The notes under the pieces were generated by a model that did not search any database, had not been told where the DNA came from, and worked only from the letters and a program-made list of their open reading frames with translations. A stretch of DNA of 48,451 nucleotides from Bradyrhizobium sp. (lineage in GTDB: Bacteria; Pseudomonadota; Alphaproteobacteria; Rhizobiales; Xanthobacteraceae): contig NZ_JAFAVV010000795.1 of the NCBI RefSeq assembly GCF_019242285.1, forward strand, positions 1 through 48,451. The letters run 5' to 3'. Below, in pieces: positions 42,608 through 48,451 of this stretch (positions are counted from its first letter, which is position 1; each line of letters begins with the position of its first letter). The position numbers and the translations under genes were made by a program.

Positions 42608-42888
42608 GAACAAAGTCTCCGGAGCTGGAGGACGGGCGGGAATCGGCAAACCCCACAAATGTGCCCCGCGGTCACGGACTTCAAGCGGCTTCGCCTGATG
42701 GAAATTCGAATTGTCCGGTTCGCAGCAACATCTCGTCAATCATGCGCGCCAAGGTCTTGTCAATCATGACGGTGAATGCGCCGCAGGTCACATCCGATTA
42801 ACCAGCCTTTTTAAGCGAATTCGGACGAGCTGGCGCTACGGTCCCTGGTATCGACCGGAAACATAATTCCGGCGGGGAGATCAAAGCC

Positions 42889-43413
42889 GTGAGGCGTCAA
42901 ACTGCAACAAGCGGGTTCAACCCCGCCGGGTCGGGCCGCGTCCTGCGGCTCGACCCTCATTCTCTGCCCATCAGCTACCATGCTCACGACACCCGTGCCG
43001 ACGGCGGCGTGCGGCAGATCGAACTTCACCGCGAGCGCGTCGTGCTGCGCCGCGCCGTCCAGGGCATGCGGATGTCGGTCAACCTCCGCGTCCGCGACTT
43101 TCTCGGTGTCGCCTTGCGTGGCATCGACGAGGCGCAGATGGTGGTCCTGGTCCACCGCGATCCGTCGCTGACGATTCCATTGTGCGTCAGCGAGGACGCC
43201 GACGAGATCGCCCACGCGTTCCTGATGTGGAGCGACCTTTTCGCGCTGCCCCAGCTCAGCGACGAGGCCGATGAGGAGCCCGCGCCGCGCCGCCGGCGCC
43301 GCAACGTGCTGCATCAGCGGCGACCGAGCTTCCTGATGCGCCGCCGCATCGGCGCGCTGCTCGACGCTGCGAGCATCCATCGCGGCGAGCGCGAGATCAT
43401 CGCACGGGAGTAA
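42889..43413 (+). CDS. DUF6101 protein
   Basis: This 174-residue protein starts at GTG with GGGGAGA upstream. I recognise it as a DUF6101-type protein of Bradyrhizobium relatives. The body looks like a small beta-rich domain: LRLDPHSLPISYHAHD, IELHRERVVLRRAVQGMRM, then VRDFLGVALRGI, then VVLVHRDPSLTIPLCVSEDA, reminiscent of six-stranded barrels but without a clear motif. The tail is very Arg-rich (RRRRRNVLHQRRPSFLMRRR), which may bind nucleic acid or anionic lipids. It converges on ubiA, with a palindromic repeat between. Confidence 0.82.
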   Translation: MRRQTATSGFNPAGSGRVLRLDPHSLPISYHAHDTRADGGVRQIELHRERVVLRRAVQGMRMSVNLRVRDFLGVALRGIDEAQMVVLVHRDPSLTIPLCVSEDADEIAHAFLMWSDLFALPQLSDEADEEPAPRRRRRNVLHQRRPSFLMRRRIGALLDAASIHRGEREIIARE

Positions 43414-43507
43414 GACTTCGTCATCGCGAGCAAAGCTTCCGCCTTCGCTCTTCGAGCTACGGCGAACACGTCGATCGCAATGACATGCTTAAATCACCCG
43501 CAGAATC

Positions 43508-43607
43508 GTAGGGTGGGCTAAGGCGCGCAAGCGCCGTGCCCACCATTCAGAACCCATGCTGTCGAAAGAATGGTGGGCACGACGCTTCGCGTCTTAGCCC
43601 ACCCTAC
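43508..43607. repeat. 100-bp imperfect palindromic repeat
   Basis: The arms GTAGGGTGGGCTAAG...GGTG (from 43508) and CACC...CTTAGCCCACCCTAC (to 43607) are inverted copies over about 39 bases. Each arm carries a small inner hairpin (GGCGCGCAAGCGCC and GACGCTTCGCGTC). I recognise the GTAGGGTGGG...CCCACCCTAC form from Bradyrhizobium relatives. It lies between convergent DUF6101 and ubiA, 12 bases after the ubiA end. Confidence 0.85.
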
Positions 43608-43618
43608 AAACTACATAT

Positions 43619-44545
43619 TCAACGTAGCACCGCATCGACGAGCAGGCCGGCGAACAGCAGGAGCCCCGCGTCGCGATTCGACTTGAATATACGGTGGCAC
43701 AGCGCACCATCGCCGATCCGCAAGCGGCGGATCTGCCAGGCCAGATGGGCGGCGAATGTCGCAAGGCCGAGCCACGCGGCGAGCCGTGCATCGGTCAGCA
43801 CCAGCGCCACGCCGATCAGAACGACCGCCAGCCCATAGAAAATCACCAGCGCCGGTCGCGTGCGGTCACCGAACAGCCGAGCCGTCGACTTGATGCCGAT
43901 CAGCGCGTCATCCTCGATGTCCTGATGCGCATAAATCGTATCATAGCCGATCACCCAGGCGATCGAGCCGGCGTAGAGCACGAGCGCGGTCGCATCGAGG
44001 CGGGCGAACGTCACCGCGAAACCCATCAGCGCGCCCCAGGAGAAGGCGAGCCCGAGCACGATCTGCGGCCACCAGGTGATGCGCTTCATGAAGGGGTAGA
44101 TCGCGACGATGATCAGCGAGGCGATGCCGGTGAAAACCGCAAAGCGATTGAACTGCAAGAGCACGGCAAGCCCGATCAGCGCCTGCGCCACCAGGAACAC
44201 CAGCGCCTGCGTCACGCTGACCTGCCCGGCCGGGATCGGCCGCGAGCGCGTCCGCTCGACGCGGGCATCGAGATCACGGTCGGTGATGTCGTTCCAGGTG
44301 CAGCCGGCACCGCGCATCGCGAACGCGCCGACGAAGAACAGCGCGATGTCGCGCGGCAGGAGAGAGAGATCGTGCGCGACGCCGGCGGCGAGCGCCGCCG
44401 ACCACCAGCACGGCATCAACAGCAGCCACGAGCCGATCGGACGATCGAGCCGGGCGAGCCGCAAGTAGGGCCGCGACCAGCGCGGCGCGAGCGTGTCGAC
44501 CCAATTGCCGGTCGAATCCGCGACGCGCGTTGCCAAGTCACTCAT
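43619..44545 (-). CDS. ubiA: 4-hydroxybenzoate polyprenyltransferase
   Basis: UbiA attaches the polyprenyl tail to 4-hydroxybenzoate in ubiquinone synthesis, within the inner membrane. It has 308 residues with about eight or nine helices. The two Asp-rich Mg-diphosphate motifs are intact: NDITDRDLDARVERTRSRP (from residue 85) and YDTIYAHQDIEDD. GSWLLLMPCWWSAA matches the family N-terminal helix. The start at 44545 gives normal length. The upstream gene on the same strand ends 18 bases away. Confidence 0.95.
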   Translation of the reverse strand: MSDLATRVADSTGNWVDTLAPRWSRPYLRLARLDRPIGSWLLLMPCWWSAALAAGVAHDLSLLPRDIALFFVGAFAMRGAGCTWNDITDRDLDARVERTRSRPIPAGQVSVTQALVFLVAQALIGLAVLLQFNRFAVFTGIASLIIVAIYPFMKRITWWPQIVLGLAFSWGALMGFAVTFARLDATALVLYAGSIAWVIGYDTIYAHQDIEDDALIGIKSTARLFGDRTRPALVIFYGLAVVLIGVALVLTDARLAAWLGLATFAAHLAWQIRRLRIGDGALCHRIFKSNRDAGLLLFAGLLVDAVLR

Positions 44546-44563
44546 GCAGCGTCACTTATCCCG

Positions 44564-45214
44564 CTAACGCGCGAGCACGTTGCCGTTCAAGGTATCGAAG
44601 GTGCTGCCGCCTTTCTTGGTCGCAGTCGCCTCAGGCGCCGCCGTCGACGAGCCGAGCACCTCGCTGAGGCTCGGGCCCGCGGGCGCGCGGTTCTGCATCT
44701 GCTGTGCGACGTTGCAGACCTTGGCCTGCATCGCCTCGGTGTTCTTGTGGCCGGCCTTCAACTGGTCGGCGATCTGGGGCGGGATTCCGCACTTTGCCGC
44801 ATTGGTCTCGACATAGCTGATCATCTTGAGCTCGGCCCTGCCGAAATTCGCGATCAGCTTGCAGGCCTCGTCGGGTCCCGCATGGCGGTCGCTGGCCGCC
44901 TTGATCATCTTGCCCTTCTTCTCGGCGTCCTCGCGCAGCGGAATGAAAGCCTTCATGCAGGCGTCCCCAGCGCCGGCCTGGGGAGGAGAAGCGGCTCCTG
45001 GGGGCGGACCGAATCCGCCCGCCCCCGTGACTGGCGCGACGCCGCCCGAGGGGAACCCGCCGGACGGTGCACCGTTCACGGGCGGAAATGCCGGGTCGTT
45101 GCGGACCACGCCGCTCTGGTTCGGCAGCGGCGCGGGGAACGGGTTCTGCGCGCCCGCAGGCGCAGCATGGAGGATGAAGGCGGCCGCCAGCAGCGGTACC
45201 ATCGAACGGATCAT
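44564..45214 (-). CDS. exported protein of unknown function
   Basis: This 216-residue protein starts at the ATG at 45214 with GGAGA 11 bases upstream. A signal peptide (MVPLLAAAFILHAAPAGAQ) precedes a Pro/Gly-rich low-complexity segment (GGFPSGGVAPVTGAGGFGPP). A compact helical domain then contains three Cys (ACMKAF, ACKLIANF, KCGIPPQ), and a further Cys in KVCNVAQQM, likely paired. I do not recognise the family. It precedes ubiA by 18 bases on the same strand and may be co-transcribed; the association with ubiquinone synthesis is unproven. Confidence 0.75.
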   Translation of the reverse strand: MIRSMVPLLAAAFILHAAPAGAQNPFPAPLPNQSGVVRNDPAFPPVNGAPSGGFPSGGVAPVTGAGGFGPPPGAASPPQAGAGDACMKAFIPLREDAEKKGKMIKAASDRHAGPDEACKLIANFGRAELKMISYVETNAAKCGIPPQIADQLKAGHKNTEAMQAKVCNVAQQMQNRAPAGPSLSEVLGSSTAAPEATATKKGGSTFDTLNGNVLAR

Positions 45215-45430
45215 CACGGCTGTTTCTCCGGCAAGGTCCAAGGAGCCGTCCGCGGCTCACATCCGAAGTTCGGAAAACGCATTTCCGGTCCCGGTTTGTA
45301 CGATTCCTGCCAACCCTTAACAACCCGGGGATTTGGGCGACAGCGCGGCGCAGGGCCGCAGGCACCCCCAATTAGTGCCGCGAATTCTGCATCCTTCGGT
45401 TAAAAGACCCTAAATCTTGGAATTCTCCCT

Positions 45431-46237
45431 GTGCCAAACCTCGATTTCCGCTCCCCCCGGCTGTTCGTCGATTTGCCTCTTGGCGAGGGCAGCAGCGTCG
45501 CGCTGGAGCGCGGCCAGAGCAACTATCTCGGCAACGTGCTGCGGCTGGGTGCCGGCGACAACGTGCTGGTCTTCAATGGCAGGGATGGCGAATGGCGAGC
45601 TGCAATCGCGGGCCGCAAGCGGCCGGACAGCCTGATCGTTCAAGCGCGAACCCGGCCGCAGGACCATCTGCCGGACCTCACCTGCGTGTTCGCGCCGCTG
45701 AAACACGCCCGGCTCGACTACATGGTGCAGAAAGCCGTCGAGATGGGCGCCGGCGTCCTGCAGCCGGTGCTGACCCGCTTCACCCAGGTGACGCGAATCA
45801 ATGGCGAGCGAATGCGCGCCAATGTCGTCGAGGCGGCCGAGCAATGCGGTATCCTCAGCCTGGCCGAGGTCGGCGAGCCGGTTCCGCTCGAGCGGTTCCT
45901 GGCAACACGTGATTCGGCCCGGCTCCTGGTGTTCTGCGACGAGGCGGCCGAGGTGACCGATCCAGTGGTCGCACTGCGGGCGGCGGGTAGCGCTGCGGGC
46001 ATCGACATCCTGATCGGCCCGGAGGGCGGCTTTGCCGAGGAGGAGCGCGCGCTGCTGCTGGGCCAGCCGCTCATCGTGCGGCTAGCCCTCGGCCCCCGCA
46101 TCCTGCGCGCCGACACCGCCGCCGTCGCCGCGCTCGCCCTGGTGCAGGCAACGCTCGGGGATTGGGGTAGCGAGGTCGGGCCCATCAGCCGCGGCAACGG
46201 AAGTGGAGTTCCCTCCCCCCTTGCGGGGGAGGGCTAG
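45431..46237 (+). CDS. rsmE: 16S rRNA (uracil1498-N3)-methyltransferase
   Basis: RsmE methylates U1498 of 16S rRNA using S-adenosylmethionine. It has 268 residues from the GTG at 45431. The N-terminal PUA-like domain starts PRLFVDLPLGEGSSVALERG. The SPOUT knot includes ILIGPEGGFAEEE and the C-terminal ALGPRILRADTAAVAALALV, both conserved. About the last 12 residues (NGSGVPSPLAGEG) are coded by a dispersed repeat at 46211 onward, so the natural tail appears to have been replaced or lengthened by it. Confidence 0.94.
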   Translation: MPNLDFRSPRLFVDLPLGEGSSVALERGQSNYLGNVLRLGAGDNVLVFNGRDGEWRAAIAGRKRPDSLIVQARTRPQDHLPDLTCVFAPLKHARLDYMVQKAVEMGAGVLQPVLTRFTQVTRINGERMRANVVEAAEQCGILSLAEVGEPVPLERFLATRDSARLLVFCDEAAEVTDPVVALRAAGSAAGIDILIGPEGGFAEEERALLLGQPLIVRLALGPRILRADTAAVAALALVQATLGDWGSEVGPISRGNGSGVPSPLAGEG

Positions 46238-46400
46238 GGAGGGGGGTGCCACACGGCGCGCTCTACGTTTGTCGGCAAAGAGAGTTTTTCCCCGATTCGG
46301 ATGCATCGAGTTTGCGGTTGCTCCCTCCCCGACCCTCCCCCGCATCCGCCTTCGCCCCGAAGGCGGGCTTCGGCGGACGAGAGGGGGGAGGGAGCGCGCT
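46211..46400. repeat. intergenic palindromic repeat overlapping the rsmE tail
   Basis: CCCTCCCCC (46211-46219) and GGGGGAGGG (46225-46233) form a perfect hairpin; the rsmE stop is at 46235-46237. A second G/C-biased block at 46322-46395 repeats the purine- and pyrimidine-rich theme (CTCCCTCCCCGACCC and GAGGGGGGAGGG), flanking CGCCTTCGCCCCGAAGGCG. The rest of the 319-base gap to hisZ contains no gene I can support. Confidence 0.75.
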
Positions 46401-46556
46401 TCCGTTGGCGAACGGCAGCGCTCAACATCGCAGAACGTCTCGTCGAATCATTAAGCGAGGTGCCCGATCCCTGTCGAAACCGTCTCGGGGCCATGCTAAG
46501 GGGCTGGCGCCAAATGGCTATTGGAACCAGCCTCTCTCACCTGACCGGACGCCGAA

Positions 46557-47735
46557 ATGACCTCGACCGACGCCGCAACCGGTGCTGCGACCGCCTCCAC
46601 CAACTGGGCGGATGCGCTGCTGCAGTCGTTTGCCCAGGCGGGCTATGCGCGCGCGGAGCCCACCATCCTGCAGCCGGCCGAGCCGTTCCTGGACCTATCC
46701 GGCGAGGACATCCGCAAGAGCCTGTACCTCACCACCGATCCGACCGGCGAGGAGCTCTGCTTGCGTCCCGATCTCACGATCCCGGTGGCGCGGGACTATC
46801 TCGCCTCGCCGCGAGCCGGCGAGGCGGCCGGCTTTTCCTATCTCGGTGCCGTGTTCCGCTATCGCTGGGGCCGGCCGAGCGAGTTCCTGCAGGCGGGCAT
46901 CGAATCCTTCGGGCGGCAGGATCGCGCCGCGGCCGATGCCGAGATGCTGGCCCTGGCGCTGGAGGCCACTCACGCCTTCGGCGTCACGGAGGTCGAGATC
47001 CGCACCGGCGACGTCGCCCTGTTCAACGCGCTGATCGACGCGCTGAAGCTCTATCCGGTATGGCGGCGCCGGCTGGTCAAGGATTTCAACCGCAAGATCA
47101 ATCTCGCCGAAGATATCGAGCAGCTCACGCTCGCGACCGGCCCGGGCCACAACGAATATCAGGGCGTGCTTGCCGCGCTCGCAGGCAGCGACCGCAAGGC
47201 GGCGCTCGCGCTGGTGACCGACCTGATGTCGATTGCGGGCGCAAGCCATGTCGGCGGCCGCACCACGGCGGAGATCGCCGACCGCTTCCTCGAACAGGCA
47301 ACGCTGAAGGGCGGCGCGCTGCCGCGCGACGCACTCGCCATCCTCAAGCGCTTCCTCGCGATTTCGGGCGATCCCGACGACGCGGTGGCGCAACTGCGCG
47401 CCCTCGCCTCCGACGCCAGGCTCGAGCTCGACGCCGCGATCGACCTGTTCGAGAGCCGGGTCGGCTTCATGGCGGCGCGCGGCATCGATGTCCGCAACAC
47501 GCGCTTCTCCACCGCCTTCGGGCGCGGGCTCGACTACTACACCGGCTTCGAGTTCGAGCTGCATGCCGCGGGCCACGACGCCGAGCCGCTGGTCGCCGGC
47601 GGCCGCTATGATGGATTGATGACGCAGCTCGGATCGGCCGTGCCGATCCCCGCGGTCGGCTTCTCGGTCTGGGTCGAGGCGCTGACGCGGCTCGCCAAGG
47701 CACCGGCCACCACGAGAAGCGGGAGGCGGACGTGA
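46557..47735 (+). CDS. hisZ: ATP phosphoribosyltransferase regulatory subunit HisZ
   Basis: HisZ is a catalytically inactive histidyl-tRNA synthetase relative that binds short-form HisG and makes it active and histidine-sensitive. It has 392 residues. Class II synthetase-like motifs are visible ([44 protein letters not shown]) and [15 protein letters not shown] near the C-terminus. It starts at the ATG at 46557. The stop overlaps the hisG start by four bases (GTGA), so the two subunits are translated together. Confidence 0.95.
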   Translation: MTSTDAATGAATASTNWADALLQSFAQAGYARAEPTILQPAEPFLDLSGEDIRKSLYLTTDPTGEELCLRPDLTIPVARDYLASPRAGEAAGFSYLGAVFRYRWGRPSEFLQAGIESFGRQDRAAADAEMLALALEATHAFGVTEVEIRTGDVALFNALIDALKLYPVWRRRLVKDFNRKINLAEDIEQLTLATGPGHNEYQGVLAALAGSDRKAALALVTDLMSIAGASHVGGRTTAEIADRFLEQATLKGGALPRDALAILKRFLAISGDPDDAVAQLRALASDARLELDAAIDLFESRVGFMAARGIDVRNTRFSTAFGRGLDYYTGFEFELHAAGHDAEPLVAGGRYDGLMTQLGSAVPIPAVGFSVWVEALTRLAKAPATTRSGRRT

Positions 47736-48451
47736 GCGCGCTCTTCGTCGTCGCGGTCCCCTCCAAGGGCCGGCTGCAGGAGAACGCGGAAGCCTTCTTC
47801 ACCGAGGCGGGGCTGGCGCTGGCCAAGCCCCGCGGCGCTCGCGAATATCGCGGCACCATGATGGGCTACGACCAGGTCGAAATCGCCTACCTATCGGCGA
47901 GCGAGATCGCCGCCCAGCTCGCGAGCGGCGCCGTGCATCTCGGCGTCACCGGCGAAGACCTGGTGCGCGAGACCATCCCCAACGCCGAGAAGCGCGTGCT
48001 CTTGATCGAGCAACTCGGCTTCGGCAACGCCAATGTCGTGGTCGCGGTGCCGCAGGCCTGGATCGACGTCCGCACCATGGCCGATCTCGACGACGTCACC
48101 ACCGGCTTCCGCGAGCAGCATAACCGGCGCATGCGGGTCGCGACCAAGTACATCAACCTCACCCGCAATTTCTTCGCGAGCCACGGCGTGGTCGACTACC
48201 GGATCGTCGAGAGCGCGGGCGCGACCGAGGGGGCGCCCGCGACCGGCACCGCCGAGATGATCGTCGACATCACCACGACGGGTGCCACCCTCGCCGCCAA
48301 CGGGCTCAAGGTGCTCGACGACGGCGTGATCCTGAGGAGCCAGGCCAATCTGGTCGCCGCGCGCGACGCCGACTGGTCGGCGGACGCCCGCGAGATGGCG
48401 CGCATCATCCTCGACCACATCGCCGCGCGCGCCCGCGCCCACAAATACCGC
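47732..48451 (+). CDS. hisG: ATP phosphoribosyltransferase HisG, 5' part
   Basis: HisG joins ATP and PRPP in the first step of histidine synthesis. The GTG start at 47732 overlaps hisZ. The frame is open to the window end (240 codons, no stop). Motifs are the N-terminal [30 protein letters not shown] and the PRPP loop [20 protein letters not shown]. Linkage with hisZ means the short, HisZ-dependent type, although 240 codons is already at or above the usual short-form length, so the rest probably adds a tail. Confidence 0.93.
   Translation, partial: MSALFVVAVPSKGRLQENAEAFFTEAGLALAKPRGAREYRGTMMGYDQVEIAYLSASEIAAQLASGAVHLGVTGEDLVRETIPNAEKRVLLIEQLGFGNANVVVAVPQAWIDVRTMADLDDVTTGFREQHNRRMRVATKYINLTRNFFASHGVVDYRIVESAGATEGAPATGTAEMIVDITTTGATLAANGLKVLDDGVILRSQANLVAARDADWSADAREMARIILDHIAARARAHKYR

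Noticed and set aside
46301..47611. 436-codon frame overlapping hisZ in another phase
   Set aside because: Begins in the repeat upstream of hisZ and is Arg/Gly-rich; hisZ motifs are in the other phase.
1..48451. tRNA, rRNA, CRISPR arrays, insertion sequences, phage genes
   Set aside because: I looked for cloverleaf-like ends, regularly spaced repeats, transposase and integrase motifs and saw none; the repeats present are isolated palindromes.

Overview
The window looks like ordinary chromosomal sequence from an alphaproteobacterium of the Bradyrhizobium group (Nitrobacteraceae). The basis is high GC throughout, the family set (GapR/DUF2312, DUF1244, DUF2093, DUF4170, DUF6101, DUF882, three-gene proton-translocating transhydrogenase, aa3 oxidase subunit IV), frequent GTG starts, and several dispersed palindromic intergenic repeats that I recognise from that group. 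I see no phage, insertion sequence, integrase, CRISPR array, tRNA or rRNA. Genus assignment is by recognition, not by a database search.

Layout. 0-2.6 kb: the end of a FAD oxidoreductase, two divergent YdcH-like small proteins, a pair of small unknown genes behind a LexA-type SOS box, and a GGDEF protein. 2.7-4.9 kb: purE-purK and rpsU with its terminator. 4.9-8.8 kb: a TPR lipoprotein, a Pro/Ala-rich membrane-anchored protein, a cupin, an unknown gene and an alpha/beta hydrolase. 8.8-14.1 kb, minus strand: pntAA-pntAB-pntB, a 55-residue unannotated-type small protein, a 50-residue cytochrome oxidase subunit IV and the oligopeptidase pepF. 14.2-20.1 kb: a sigma-54 activator behind a perfect CtrA-type box, an L,D-transpeptidase and a DUF882 (M15/LAS-like) protein, together a plausible cell-cycle and cell-wall locus. 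20.1-26.6 kb: gapR, DUF1244, DUF1036-pyk, a TetR regulator, a GT87 membrane glycosyltransferase and an Old Yellow Enzyme. 26.8-30.5 kb: a solitary substrate-binding protein, a GMC oxidoreductase and a large repeat-derived gap.

30.6-36.8 kb: purD with a downstream secreted protein, a three-gene membrane/winged-helix operon, xseA, and a hydrolase whose nucleophile serine is replaced. 36.8-42.6 kb: an envelope cluster transcribed leftward in the order pmbA/tldE, cysQ, DUF4170, an LpxJ-like DUF374 acyltransferase, waaA, lpxK. The last part holds DUF6101, ubiA, a secreted unknown, rsmE, and hisZ-hisG (hisG runs off the window).

Functional themes are purine synthesis (purE, purK, purD), NADPH supply (pnt), lipid A and Kdo assembly (waaA, lpxK, DUF374), peptidoglycan remodelling, and histidine synthesis. 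Nothing here is a clear-cut new multi-gene system. The best leads are the SOS-box small-gene pair (1.3-1.85 kb), the CtrA-box regulator plus cell-wall genes (14.2-20.1 kb), the DUF2306/membrane/winged-helix operon with a candidate operator (32.6-34.0 kb), and the palindromic elements lodged between convergent genes, one family of which contains the stop codons of its neighbours.
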